Origin: Tretioscincus oriximinensis
Lineage: Eukaryota > Chordata > Lepidosauria > Squamata > Gymnophthalmidae
NCBI GenBank assembly: GCA_022410635.1
Contig: JAJVDF010000208.1
Location: 1,743,973 to 1,807,972 of the forward strand
Reading direction: 5' to 3'
Length of the DNA: 64,000 bases
Part shown: in pieces, positions 43,055 to 54,330 of the stretch
Numbering within the stretch: the stretch's first letter is position 1
Layout: the number at the start of each line of letters is the position of its first letter
Notes under the pieces: generated by a model
The model's database searches: none
What the model saw: the letters and a program-made list of their open reading frames with translations, nothing else
What the model was told of the DNA's origin: nothing
Position numbers and translations under genes: made by a program

Positions 43055-43880
43055 AACCCCATATTCTCTCCAAGATGAATTTACCTTTTGCTCTCTCCAC
43101 CTTCCCAAGACAGAATAATACAATAATAGAACCAGGAATTTGGCTGGCAAGGTAAATGCTGCCGTTCAAATCTAACAGGAATGAGTGGGAAGCCCCAGCG
43201 GTCTAGATTAGGCTACTTGTGGTTGATGACGTGTCAAATCTGCTCGGTTTTCCGCTCAGCAGCATTTTTATCAAAGCCAAGAGCTCCTTTTGCCCATGGA
43301 AAGGCCTCCATATATGCCTCGCAGATAAAGCCAGGGAAGGGGTGCATTCTTTTTCCAGGGTCTTTTTTGCACAATGCCGACCTAGAAATTGCATTCCTCT
43401 TCTTTTAAGGGCAGACAAAACCCACTTCGAGCAGCTCAGAGGACTCAAGAGAAGTATCCCAAGAGACGTCCCAAGAAGGAAGGTCTGAATGAAAATATTT
43501 GTAGATCGCGGATGAATGGGCATCCAAGGCTATAAAGGAGAACTTTCAAAAAGAGGATTAGCGTTCATTACATTATGAAAGGCCAAAGAGCTTAAATCAA
43601 ACTAGTAGAGCTTTCATGGACGGACAGACAGACGGAGACTGTTCTTGACAGTGCTCGAGCGTTTGGTTAAGAGGTCAACCTGGCCTGTTAAAAGCTCCTG
43701 TCTAAAGGCCCCAGGATTAAAAAGGGGATTTACAAACGACATAGGATTCTGCTGCAAGATGTTTGCCCGAAAGACAAAGACAGCAACTCATTGAAAGGCT
43801 TACGAAAAGAGGGATGGAAACAGCCAATCTCTTGCGTCCTTCCTTCCACAATAGGAACTCCTTCTCCAATGGCCATATAA
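43055..43880. other. Low-repeat intron segment
   Basis: No recognised transposon or exon. Part of it (43200-43480) is balanced in base composition and is a candidate for conserved non-coding sequence. Confidence 0.4.
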
Positions 43881-43889
43881 GGAGGGAGT

Positions 43890-44040
43890 GTCTGTGGCAC
43901 AGGTATAGAGGAAGTTGTCTGCAAATCAGAAAGTTGCCGGTTTGATCCTCAAACTCTAGCTGGATGTAGGGAATGACAAACCATTTCCGTGCCTTTGCAA
44001 GGAAAACTGCCTAGAGGTACCTATTTTCATTTTAGGATTC
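43890..44040 (+). repeat. Old tRNA-like SINE
   Basis: GTGGCACAGGTATAGAGG and the box B-like GCCGGTTTGATCCTC precede a GGAATGACAAACCATTTCC region. It is unlike the two main SINE families. Confidence 0.5.
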
Positions 44041-44205
44041 CTGCAAACCTTAATGACACATTTGTGGAGTTTAGAGGTGGGGGTTATCTCAGATCCTGCA
44101 AGTCTTCCTCGCAAATTGTAGTTTGTTTAGTAGCCGTTACTGTGTTCATTAAAAAGAGAGAGAAATAAATAAAGGAAGAAAAATAAGGGTTTCGATTTAA
44201 AGGCA

Positions 44206-45410
44206 ATGAGAATAGAATTAATATTAAATAGAGCCAAGAATTTATCTCTAATGACAAAGAAGCTTCCATCACACATTAAAAAAACTTGGCTTTCACCATT
44301 AGATGCCATATATAAAACCTGGAATAGCCTTTCGAAGAAGTTATCACCTTCTGAATATTTAACTGCATCAACTAAAATAATTAATCTAACCAGAGAGGAA
44401 AATTTAGCTAAATATTTAGAGCAACTGAGGGTTAAAAGACTCAGAGATCTAGTTGATATGCAAGGGAATCCAATTACAATTGAAGTCCTTTAACACTAAT
44501 GTACAAAATTGGCTGGCCAAAAAGGCCGTCATTTTGTTTATTTCACACCCAAGTACCAAACAACAAATGAGGCATCAAAGATCGGATATTGAAGATATCA
44601 TTGAGAAAAGAAGGGAATCTAAAAAAGGAATCACTGGCCTTTTATATGAATTATTAATTAAAATTAAAGTTTATTAAAAGCTAAGTGGTCTGAGGACATG
44701 GTTTTCTCAGGTGATGACTGGGAAAACTGGATCAAAGAGATGCAGTAAATTTAAATTAATTTAAATTCAGTAAATTTAAAGAACTACATCTAAAAATACT
44801 AACAAGATGGTATAAAACTCATGTAGGTAATTCTCCACCCTTTTGCTGGCATGGATGCCCAGTACGGGGCACATATATCCATATGCGGTATGATTGCCTT
44901 AGAGTTATGGAGTTTGGGGATGAAATAATAAGAGAACTGAGGGTAATTTGGGGGACAAATTTAATAAAAAGTAAACAACTTTTGATTATGGCCAAGGTAT
45001 CCTCATTTGGTACGGACACCCAAATAAATAGTACAATTCGCAAAGGAATTTGGGCGGGACGAATTACGATAGCCAGGGGGTGGAAAGACAGAATAAAGTG
45101 GAATATTAATTTATGGTATGAATATCTAGCTGAGATACTACTTTTGAGGTGTTGAGAGAGGAGACTCAAAATGCTTGGACATTACTCAATTGTCAGCTGG
45201 AAAGGAATTGGTTCCCTGTAATCAGATATGATGTCGTTAATAATGTGAATGCAATCTTGACTAATACTATTACCATGGCTTAGAAGGCAAGCCTGGTTAG
45301 TTATTTGTTTTTCCTTTGGTTTTGTATATTTTGTTATGTAAATGTGTATGTATGTTTTGTTTTGTTATTTTGTTTGATACATTTATTTATGGATGTTGGT
45401 CTATAAAAAA
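44206..45410 (+). repeat. L1 LINE, ORF2 C-terminal part, broken
   Basis: The translation gives LKKTWLSPLDAIYKTWN-like text (here IKKTWLSPLDAIYKTWNSL), LTASTKIINLTREENLAKYL, and later CWHGCPVRGTYIHMRYDC, which fits the C-x3-C-x7-H-x4-C knuckle that ends L1 ORF2. Frames shift at about 44460 and again before 44800, with stops, so it is dead. A 3' UTR follows to about 45410. Confidence 0.75.
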
Positions 45411-45545
45411 GACAGAAAGACAAGGAGGAAGGGAATGAACAAAGAAAAATATGGAAAAAGAAAGAAAGAAAAGGAAGGGGGAGGTAAGGAAAGAAGGAAA
45501 GAAGAAAAGGAAAAAGAAAGAGAGAAAAGAGAGAAATGGGAACCC
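45410..45545 (+). repeat. Polypurine (GAAA/GGAA)n tract
   Basis: The tract directly follows the L1 3' UTR and may derive from its A-rich tail. Confidence 0.8.
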
Positions 45546-45785
45546 AAGCTTTGCATTATGATCGCATTCATCTAGCAAAATGACCTTATTATTCCTCTTA
45601 GACTGAGATGATGAGACCCACAGGCTTAATAGGCAGGAAGGATTAGTACATCAGGAGGACAAAGAACCCACCCTGGCCAATCACATGTAAAGAACATGGC
45701 AACGGGCTGCTTAACAGCCCATCCCCAACCTGGCCTTTACCGGGAAGTTGGGTAGCAAAATATCTGCAAATGGAATATTCAGAGG

Positions 45786-46410
45786 GTCTTATGTACCACA
45801 GTGATCCACGCTCTGGGAACTTCCAGGTTGGACTATTGTAACGCACTCTATATGGGGCTGCCCTTGAAAATGGTTCGGAAGCTGCAGCTGGTGCATAATG
45901 CAGCCGTTAGACTGCTGACCGGAACAGCTGGCCGGACACACATCACGCCGGTCCTGAAAGAACTGCACTGGCTGCCAATTTGCTACCGAGCCCAATTCAA
46001 GGTATTAACTCTGACCTTTAAAGCCTTACATAACTTGGGCCCCAAATATCTAAAGGAAGGCCTTCTCCCATATGAACCTGTTCATGCCCTAAGATCTGCA
46101 GGGGAGGCCCTCTTGACTGTACCACCACCCTCAGTGGCAGAGAGGGTGGGAACCTGGAATAGGGCCTTCTCTGTGGCAGCCCCCAGACTATGGAATAGTC
46201 TCCCCCTGGAGGTGCGTCAATCACCACCTCTGTGCACTTTCAGAAACGCTTAAAGACGCACCTCTTTGGCCTGGCCTTTGGCTAGAAAACTACTGTCTCC
46301 TCCCCATTTTTAGGAAAGGCTGTTTTTAATGTGTTAAAATGATGGTTTCATTGTTAACCGCCCTGAGATCTGCGGGTATAGGGCGGTATAAAAATGTAAA
46401 TAAATAAGTG
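45786..46410 (+). repeat. L2 LINE, ORF2 C-terminus to 3' end
   Basis: The best L2 copy in the window. It encodes LDYCNALYMGLPLKMVRKLQ, HITPVLKELHWLPICYRAQF and RAFSVAAPRLWNSLPLEVRQ, then needs a one-base frame change to read KTHLFGLAFG. The 3' tail is GTTAACCGCCCTGAGATCTG, GGTATAGGGCGGTATAAAAA and TAAATAAATAAG. Confidence 0.9.
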
Positions 46411-46659
46411 TATGCCACTGCAGTTAAACTAACAGAGATGTTGTGGATCCTCTATGTACTACAGGCTCCTGGACTCAACATTCATCCACCGAGGTCCTAC
46501 AGGATCAAATACGTGGTATCAACCAGGCTCCTGGATTCTACACCCATTCTGGTCCTACAGGATCAAACAGTGTGGGCTCCTGAATGCAGCATCCGCCCAC
46601 CATCATTATCCTAAGGTGTAGCTAGCGTAGGATTCAAAGGAACCCAAGAATATCTCAAG

Positions 46660-46872
46660 AGCATGGTGTAACATACGGATGTCTGGATGCTGCCTCTGGG
46701 ATGGAGTAGCAGGCAGGACTCCTGAAATACCATTTGCAGGGAGTCATGAACAGGAGCATATTTTGCTTTCCTCTGTTCAGGCTGCCCAGGTGCATCTGGT
46801 GGGCCTCTGTGTGGGACAGAATGCTGGACCAGGTGGGCTCTGGCCCGATCCAGTATGGCACTTCTTATAACT
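46660..46872 (+). repeat. CR1-clade LINE (TTCTTATG family) 3' UTR
   Basis: GATGTCTGGATGCTGCCTC, CAGGCAGGACTCCTGAAAT and GCTGGACCAGGTGGGCTCTG follow family order, ending CACTTCTTATAA. Confidence 0.8.
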
Positions 46873-47374
46873 GTGTATCAAATCAGTGGACCTTCCTCAG
46901 AAGAAATCAGCCAGCCAACAGCATATGGCAAATGCAACAGAATCTTGAACAGCAATCTTGGGTGGCCCAGAGAACCTCATGCCCTTGTGGCTTCTGGATG
47001 TTCATGTGCAGGGTCACCCGTCACTGGTCACGCCAAAAGCATTGATCATGCCAGATTGTTCCACTACTCAAGGAGCTCAGGATCCCATTAGTGGTTTTTT
47101 CTAGTTTACACTATAACCCTCCAATTTATGGCCATCCTGTAGGCTAATGTACTGAGCGTTGCTTTCTTATTTATAACATTTCTTTGGATTTGTTGTGAAT
47201 TGTGAGGTTATGTTTGGAGAGGAGTGATCCATCAGGACTCTTAATTTCCCACATATTTACATTAATAGTTGTGGGGCAAGGAGGAGAACAGGAAGGACGG
47301 GGGCCTTCCGTGTATATCACACAATGGAGGCAGCTAAGAGCAGCCAAGCTGATTCTATTGGGTTATGTTAATCA

Positions 47375-47545
47375 CTGATAGAGTGGCTGTAGCTCCACGG
47401 TGGAGCAAACTCAGAAAGCAGAGGGTTGGCAGGTCCACCTTTAGTCTCTTTCTGGAAGTAGGGGATGAGAAACCACTTCCAAATCTCTGACCATGCAACC
47501 AACCAGGAATGAGCCATTATTTGGTGGTACCCAACAACAATCAAA
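47375..47545 (+). repeat. Old tRNA-like SINE
   Basis: AGTGGCTGTAGCTCCACGG (box A-like) and GGTTGGCAGGTCCACC precede GGGGATGAGAAACCACTTCC, similar in layout to 43890-44040. Confidence 0.5.
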
Positions 47546-47559
47546 CTAACTATATGATG

Positions 47560-48830
47560 CATACTGTAGAATGGGTTGGAAGGACTAGTTGTCCCAAAAT
47601 GTATTATGCATTTTAGTAAGTCCAGTTGAAATTAATCCATTATTATTAGATCAAGGATCTCTCCATCTCCAAAAGAAGTGGCTATAGGTTGCTTTTAGAA
47701 AACAACCACCATGTAAGTCAGGAACAAGCAAAATGTAAGTCAACATATCGAAATACCAAGAAGACCGATCTGTATCCCTTCCCTCACTTCTGTTCCCCGA
47801 AACTTCTGAAGAATGGCTAAACAGCAACAGCCTGAATGAAATAATTGCTCTAGAATCAACCCAACATCACCACTGAGATCCATTTGGCATTTCTGCTGGA
47901 GAAATTTCCTTGAAACCTGGCCACCGTTCTGCATCTGGTAGCAGTTGAAGCAAGGGAATTTTTTTTTCTCGGAGCCAAACCAATATTTTTTCAACTCAAA
48001 AAAGGTGTTTGCAAAGAACTACAGAAGGTGGTGCCGTTGGCTGTAAAACCTGCCCAAGGATCAGATTACCGTCTGGATATATTTTGTTTTGTTGTTTTGG
48101 CCTGTTGTGGCTCTTGAACGCCTCTCTGTTTTATGGCCTCTGCTGTCCTATTCAAGTACAGAGCGTCCCACTAGTCCAAGCAATCGTCGGTCACTGGGTT
48201 TATGAAAGATCCAGGGCTAATTTCAGCATGGAATCCTTCCCGTGTTGGAGGCCAAGTTAATTCTCTTGCAGGGTTGGGGTTTTTGAAGTTAGCATTGCTG
48301 TGGCTTTCTGCCTGCAATGGAACACGGCGATAGTGATACGTCTCTGCTAAAAGTCCAGCCAACCTGACATTTTCAGGGAGCAAAGAATATTTTTGCACGA
48401 CATCCTGGATTTCTCCCTTCCTTACAACCCTGCAAATGGTTCCCTTCAGTTTTTTCCCCTCCTTGTACCCAAGACAACTCAACCTGCAAACTCTGGAATG
48501 GAAAGGGCGCTCCCACTTTTAGAAACAAACTCGAGGAGCTGAGCAGCGGCGCAAGAATGACCGAGGGTGAAATTTCACCCATTTCTTTGTCTCTCTGATT
48601 TGTCCATCACTTTGGGACATCAGCTTCCGATAACACCGCAATCAAAGGATCGGTTTCCAAGAGAAAGGCCGAAGCAAACCCAGGCAGCGAGAAGGGTGTA
48701 TTGCCAGCTTGTGGGGGCAAAACCTCCAAACTGGACCATCACACACACTGACCAGATGGGTGACGAAACCAAGCGAGGGCATCCAAGTGTCAAAGGGCGG
48801 CTGTCATTACTGCAAAAGTTGTCTAGCACC
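47560..48830. other. Low-repeat intron segment, about 1.3 kb
   Basis: No transposon or exon was recognised. It ends at the hAT-like MITE. Confidence 0.4.
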
Positions 48831-48838
48831 ATCTAGAG

Positions 48839-49026
48839 CAGACCTGGGCAAGGGGCGGCCCGAGGGCCACATGCGGCCCTCCTACTGTCTCTGACCGGCC
48901 CGCTCCTCTTAGCTCAGAGTTATATACAATATTGGGTAGAACTGAGTTAACTATATTAATCCGGCCCTCTAAAACCACCCCAATTTCTCATGCGGCCCCT
49001 TGGGAAAAATTAATTGCCCACCCCTG
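48839..49026. mobile_element. hAT-like MITE, 188 bp, with perfect 8-bp duplication
   Basis: ATCTAGAG occurs at 48831-48838 and again at 49027-49034. The ends CAGACCTGGGCAA and TTGCCCACCCCTG are inverted with small mismatches. The inside has CATGCGGCCCTC and an inverted-type partner CATGCGGCCCCTTGG. The 8-bp duplication and CAG...CTG ends point to the hAT superfamily; there is no transposase. Confidence 0.9.
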
Positions 49027-49149
49027 ATCTAGAGAGTGTCACATTGGTAACCTCTGAAGAATCAACGCAAATTCTCCAAGATTGGAGTATGTTTGTGTCT
49101 CTGGACAGCGACTGTCTTTCAACAGAGAGGAGTGACCACCCTTAATTAG

Positions 49150-49290
49150 TCTTAGCTTCAGCCAATCTAGCTGTTGGAAAGCAAGAAATAGCAAGTAGAT
49201 GAATAGAAAGGGGAACGATAGATGTAAGCTTTCGGGTGAAAAAAAGCTTGTAAGCCACTCTGGGTATAAAAATCCAATTCTTATTCTTCT
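49150..49290 (+). repeat. tRNA-derived SINE, TTC-tailed, 5'-truncated
   Basis: CTTCAGCCAATCTAGCTG, TGTAAGCTTTCGGGTG and TTGTAAGCCACTCTGGG appear in family order. Confidence 0.7.
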
Positions 49291-49329
49291 TGCTGTCCTT
49301 GTGGGGCAAAATCATGGGGCATGCACAGG

Positions 49330-49446
49330 TCCATTATCAGCCTAGGTGCTTCCTCCATTGAAGCCTGGGTGAAGAGTAAGTTTTAATCTGGCACCAAAAA
49401 CTCCATAAAGTAAGCACCTAGCAAACCTCCAGAGAGGGCCACCAGC
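49330..49446 (-). repeat. L2 LINE fragment, minus strand
   Basis: AGCCTGGGTGAAGAGTAAG to CAAACCTCCAGAGAGGGCC matches the antisense of the L2 UTR as at 38860-38940. Confidence 0.55.
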
Positions 49447-49786
49447 AAGAAGAAGAAGAACTGGGCTCTTATACCCCGCTTTTTCTCACCTTTCAAAGGG
49501 ACTCAAAGCGGCTTACAAGGGTATTTTGCCCGAAGGCTGACATTCGATCTTCCCCACCAGGATCTGGTGGTTCCCGTGTATCTACTTGCAGTCAGTTGCA
49601 ANTTCTTGCAATTCATGCTTTCGAATAGCTGGGTTGGTTAGAGCTACAGGCTAGTGGAAGGGGCTCAGCCCTCCCTGTGTCCCACATAGGTCTTCGAAAC
49701 CTGATCTCCCAGGCGAAAGACGAATTCCTAAGCGACTGAGCTATCCGTGCGAGAGACGAATTCCTAAGCGACTGAGCTATCCGTGC
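49447..49786 (-). repeat. tRNA-derived SINE, TTC-tailed, with duplicated head
   Basis: A full copy on the minus strand. The last 36 bp of the promoter-bearing head, from GCACGGATAGCTCAGTCGC, occurs twice in tandem (49715-49750 and 49751-49786) with one or two differences. Confidence 0.9.
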
Positions 49787-49929
49787 CTGATAGAAGGGCC
49801 TCCATTGTAAAACAAACAATGACCTTTGGTTGAAGATGGAAACATTTTCCCTTCCCAATTTTTTAATTATTATCTTGAAGAAATAACAATGTTATTCTAA
49901 GTCCAGAATATCTGGTAATCAGGTACTTT

Positions 49930-50006
49930 GGCACTTTAGTGAGAAAGAAGTTGGCAGCATGAACTTCTGGAGAAAAGTTTACTTCTTCAGATGCAATGAA
50001 CAACCT
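49930..50006 (-). repeat. Penelope-like pLTR remnant with hammerhead-like core
   Basis: On the minus strand it reads GCATCTGAAGAAGTAAAC, then TTTTCTCCAGAAGTTCATGC, the same order as the hammerhead-like region at 26602 with a decayed stem II. Confidence 0.55.
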
Positions 50007-50169
50007 AGCATCACTTTACATTTCAGCACTCTGATGAGTTTACACTTCTGAATGTAGAATATCTAGCGATGGGGTCTCGTAACATCTTGGATATTTACCA
50101 TAAAGAAAGAAGGAAGAGGAGGAGGAGGAGAAGGGGAAGAAGGAGGAGAAGAAGGAAAAGGAGGAGGAA

Positions 50170-50475
50170 GAGAAGTTCTTCTTCCTGAGGTATTATACCC
50201 CACTTTTCACACCTGAAGGGACTCAAAGCAGCTCACAAGTTTATTTTTCATCCAAAGGCTTTCATTCTATCTTCCCCACCTCTCTTTGGCGGCTCCAGTT
50301 TATCTAGTTGCAGTCTGTTGCAATTTCTTGCAATTCTTGCTTTCAAATAGCTGGGACGTCTAAAGCTGCAGGCAAGTAGAAGGAGCTCACCCCATTCCAC
50401 GTCCGACACAGGGCCTCGAAACCCGATCTCCCAGATGAAAGACTGGCACTTAGCCAACTGAGCCATTCATACCTA
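50170..50475 (-). repeat. tRNA-derived SINE, TTC-tailed
   Basis: From the GA-rich tail (50100-50170) through CTGAAGGGACTCAAAGCAGC to GGGCCTCGAAACCCGATC and a head ending GAATGGCTCAGTTGGC on the minus strand. Confidence 0.85.
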
Positions 50476-50499
50476 GGCAAGTCTACTTCAGATGCTGTT

Positions 50500-51385
50500 A
50501 TTTTTAGTATATCCATTTCCTGTTTTGTTTCTGTCGTTGTAATGCACCTTGAGACTTCCAGCTATAAAGCAGGATAAAACTTCATCCAATGAATAAAAAA
50601 GCACCGCCAGGAAAATGATTCCTTTGTAGGCCTAGGCTGCCCGTTCTCCGTGTTTTAGAATCACCTTTTCTGTTGTAGATCAGCCGAAAGCGAACACCCA
50701 CTAATCACAGAACTCCTGGGTAATACAACGCCGCATACATTTAGGGTCTGCCGTTTAAAGTTTTATTCCCATGTCAATTACAAGAAAGCAGATACTCAAA
50801 GGAACGGGACACGCCGAGNGTGGCAGGAGCTGGTCAAGGATGGGGGTGATGCTTCTCAAATGGGTAGGTGATGGTTTTAGGTGTGCGGGAACAAGGTAGA
50901 AGCTGGCAAACATAACTGCTTCAAGTTTAGTGACTTTGGTTTTCCTACCGTGAAGGTAGTAATCCAGTCAGGAGAAACCTCTAGGGTCCTGGATTATCCC
51001 GACAGTCAATTCTTTCAGAATCTCCCTGTAAACTCTCCGTACTCCCATTCTTAAGCCTTCGGGTATCACTCGATAGCGGGAGAAGGCAGGACATCGCAAG
51101 AAGATGCACGATCAGAGGGGAAATAGACCAACCATGGGAAGGGCTGAGCGGAGGGCGGGAGAGCTGAAAAATTCTCAGATGTACAAGGTAACGAGATTAT
51201 GGACCAATGTATGAGAATACGCTTTTCCTCGTCAGTTCGTCGTGAAAGTTTGAGGGTATGTATGCATGCGTTGGGTTGTTCTGGATTTTGAAACCATTGC
51301 AATTTTTAACATCTTGTGGAGGGGACGTTAGTCTAACTCATGTCCTAACAAGGGCTTCTTCAACCACCATTTCTTATTTCTTCTT
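50500..51385. other. Low-repeat intron segment
   Basis: No transposon or exon was recognised. Confidence 0.4.
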
Positions 51386-51389
51386 GCTG

Positions 51390-51505
51390 TAGCAGGAGAG
51401 TTCAGGCACGAAAGAAAAAAGATTATTTCACCCAGAGAGTCATCAGTCCTTAGAATCTACTACCAGAAGAGGTGGTGGCAGCAACCAGCCTGGATGGATT
51501 TAACA
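51390..51505 (+). repeat. CR1-clade LINE ORF2 C-terminal scrap
   Basis: GATTATTTCACCCAGAGAGT and CCAGAAGAGGTGGTGGCAGC match the YFFTQRV...EVV region of the family. Confidence 0.65.
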
Positions 51506-51639
51506 AAAAGGCAAACTTATGGGGTCAGGACTGGAACCGGGTTGGATCTCCTAACTCAGGAAGTGGAGAGGAGGTGACTGCTTTGTCTCCTGTTTTACAA
51601 TCGGCCAAGGATGGGATAGATAGAATACTATGACAACAA

Positions 51640-52045
51640 CCAACATGAGCTTGGTCAGACTTTGGGAGGTAGCAGATGGTGACCACGGGAGCCACATAAA
51701 GGTGGATAGATCTGAACAACCATACCACAGTTGAAGTTCAAATATTTAGGCCACATAATGTGAAGATGGGACTCACTGGCAATGTTCCTGATGGTGGAAA
51801 AAGCATAAAGCAAAAGGAGAAGGGGGAGGCCAAGGATAAGGCCTTGGAGGCGATTATTTAGAGTTCTTGAACCAAAAGGAGGTTCAGTTAGTCAATACTA
51901 TAAGGAAGCAATCCTGACTGCTCTCTGGAAGGGCAAATGTTGAAGCTGAAGACCTTGGGGGAAAAACCTTGATTCTGGGAAAGCTNGAAAGCAAAACGAG
52001 AAGAGAAGAGAATATCATGGGAGCAACAAATGTCATGGAAGCAAC
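51640..52045 (+). repeat. BovB/RTE LINE, ORF C-terminus, left part
   Basis: It encodes LKFKYLGHIM, a stop, RWDSLAMFLM and KRRRGRPRIRPWRRL, the pattern F.YLGH..R..DSLE..LM..K..GRRRRGRPR typical of BovB. Several stops show it is dead. It resumes at 52805 after a CR1-clade insertion. Confidence 0.75.
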
Positions 52046-52049
52046 TAAC

Positions 52050-52804
52050 AAGTGTGCAGCAGCAGCAAAAAAGGCAAATTCAACACTGGAAAGGAATCGA
52101 AAACAAGTCAGCAAATGTTGTTTTGCCTCTGTATAAATCTGTGGTGAGGCCACATTTGGAATACTGTCTTCAATTCTGCTCACCACATCTCAAGAGGGAT
52201 ATTTTAGAACTGGAGAAGGTGCAGAAAAGGGCAACAAAAATGATCAAGGGTCTGGAGCACCTCCCTTATGAAGTCAGGCTGCAACGTCTGGACCTCTTCA
52301 GCCTTGAAAGACGACGTTTAAGAGGTGATCTGATTGAAGTATACAAAATCATGCATGGGATGGACAGGGTGAATAGAGAAAAAAATGTCTTCTCTATCAC
52401 ACAACACAAGGACCAGAGGGGCCTCCTTAAAACTGTTGGGTAGAAAAGTGAAAACTGACAAAGGAAAGTATTTTTTCACCCAGAGGGTCATCGGCCTGTG
52501 GAATTTACATCCTGAAGAGGTAGTGGTAGCTAACAGCTTGGATAGCTTCAAGACAGGACTACACAGGTTTATAGACACCAAGGGTATAAATGGATAGTAG
52601 CATGGATGTCTGGATGTTGCCTCCGGGATGGAGCCACAGGCAGGACTCCTGAAATACCATTTGCAGGAAGTCATGAACAGGAGCATATTTTGCTTTCCTC
52701 TGTTCGAACTGCCCAGGTGCATCTGGTGGGCCCCTGTGTGGGACAGAATGCTGGACTTGATGGGCTCTGGCCTGATCCAGAATGGCTCTTCTGATGTTCT
52801 TATG
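52050..52804 (+). repeat. CR1-clade LINE (TTCTTATG family), ORF2 C-terminus and UTR, nested in BovB
   Basis: It encodes CAAAAKKANS-like start, ANVVLPLYKSVVRPHLEYCL, PHLKRDILELEKVQKRATKM, LEHLPYEVRLQRLDLFSLER and, after a frameshift near 52385, KGKYFFTQRVIGLWNLHPEE. The UTR follows and ends CTTCTGATGTTCTTATG. TAAC flanks it at 52046-52049 and 52805-52808. Confidence 0.88.
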
Positions 52805-52915
52805 TAACATGAGCTTGGAGATGGTTTGGAGAGGGGCAATGTGGGGTGATGTGGTCCATCGGATCAGAAGGCTTGGGACATGACTGAACGACTCAACAAC
52901 TTGCATCAACAAGAT
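52805..52915 (+). repeat. BovB/RTE LINE, 3' end, right part
   Basis: ATGAGCTTGGAGATGGTTTG to GACATGACTGAACGACTCAA gives NMSLEMVWRGAM and then the characteristic BovB end. Confidence 0.75.
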
Positions 52916-53039
52916 GCAATTACCAAAGAGTCAGAGACTCCCTAACATCTAAGATGCTGCCAGAGTGGTGGTTCATAACCTACATAAAGTCACACCACTG
53001 AGAGGAGGCCTATTCTGTGCCAGTATCTCTGATCATCCA

Positions 53040-53190
53040 AGATTCTTGAGAAGGAGCTGATGGTTTGAACACCAAACAGCTTGAGATGTCCAAGTGCAAC
53101 AGCTGGACCACTGGGTGAGACGGAAAACTGGTCTAGACGAGCTGTACCCACCCCTAAAGCAAGGCTTCTCCTAAGTTCTTATGTTCAGCC
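53040..53190 (+). repeat. CR1-clade LINE (TTCTTATG family) 3' end
   Basis: GAGATGTCCAAGTGCAACAG to CTCCTAAGTTCTTATG is the end of the family. Confidence 0.6.
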
Positions 53191-53249
53191 TGAATTATTG
53201 TTGTCATAACAACAGCAGGTATAGAAGANGAAAGAGGAGGAGGAGGACA

Positions 53250-53460
53250 AGGGTTGGTTTTTATACTCAACTTTTCTCAACCAGAAGTGAGTCAAAGGCG
53301 TAAATAACCTACTGTTTTTCTCTTCACAACTGACACATTATAAAGTAGGTGGGGCTGAGAGAGCTGCAAGGAACGGGGAGTAGCACAAGGGCACCCAACT
53401 GGCTTTTCTGAAGAAGTGCAGAATCGAACCAGGAGGTTACGGTTACTACAAGGTGGGGCA
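53250..53460 (-). repeat. tRNA-derived SINE, type II
   Basis: GTTGGTTTTTATACTCAAC, AAAGTAGGTGGGGCTGAGAG and GAATCGAACCAGGAGG appear in family order. Confidence 0.7.
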
Positions 53461-53469
53461 CTGGTGTCT

Positions 53470-54325
53470 GAATGAAGCTCAATCCTTCAACTTCCTTCTG
53501 CCCAAATCTGTCCTGGGGGAGGAAATCTCACACCAGGTCCTTCAGCACCACGACGGCATGATCCTCCCTGTCCTGCTTGCACAGCTGAAGAATCAGGAGG
53601 CCAAGCAACATTGCCAAAAAGATTAGCGGGGGGTTTTGCTGGCCACCCGTCTGCGTCGCTATCGCTGTTCGTATTTGCTTGGGGCAGATAAGGTAGTTCC
53701 AAGGGCCTTTGGATGCGTGTTACACTTACGCTCAAAGATCAAAGAGACAACGGGCGCTTGGGCCCTGAACCAAACCTTTATCTGTTGACAGGAGCCGGCA
53801 TAGCTCCAGGACACGGTGTGCTGTTACCTAATAACAATACCCAGTTATTTACACGGTTGCGTTTAAAATACTTGGCAAGAATGGAGGGAAGCAAAGGACA
53901 GAATCTCGCTTGTAAGCAAAGGTGGAAANNNNNNNNNNNNNNNNNNNNNNNNNNNNNNNNNNNNNNNNNNNNNNNNNNNNNNNNNNNNNNNNNNNNNNTT
54001 CAATTTTTCCCTGTGTCCCTTGCACTATTTCACAACTATTGACTTCGGCCAAAGTGATAACTGCCTCTTGCTCTTCATTTATCCCTGGTTCTGGCTCAGC
54101 TCAAGGTCTGAAGAGAAAGGGAAGATGATGTTCAAATGAAACGTCCTTGGCAGCTGCTCTGGAAAGGGGAATAAAAGCAAAACACCTGGGAAGATTCCAG
54201 CACATTAGAGGCAGAAGCATTCTATCAATTATTTCCCCCTTCCCTTCCAACAGCCTGGAAAGTAGAGGGTTGTTCGTTCAGTCCTCAGTCCTTTCGCAGA
54301 ATTAAGCAACAGCGAAAACCATTCG
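53470..54325. other. Unclassified segment with a 70-N gap
   Basis: Ns occupy 53929-53998. The flanks (53490-53928 and 53999-54200) show no recognised family or exon. Confidence 0.45.
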
Positions 54326-54330
54326 TGCCC

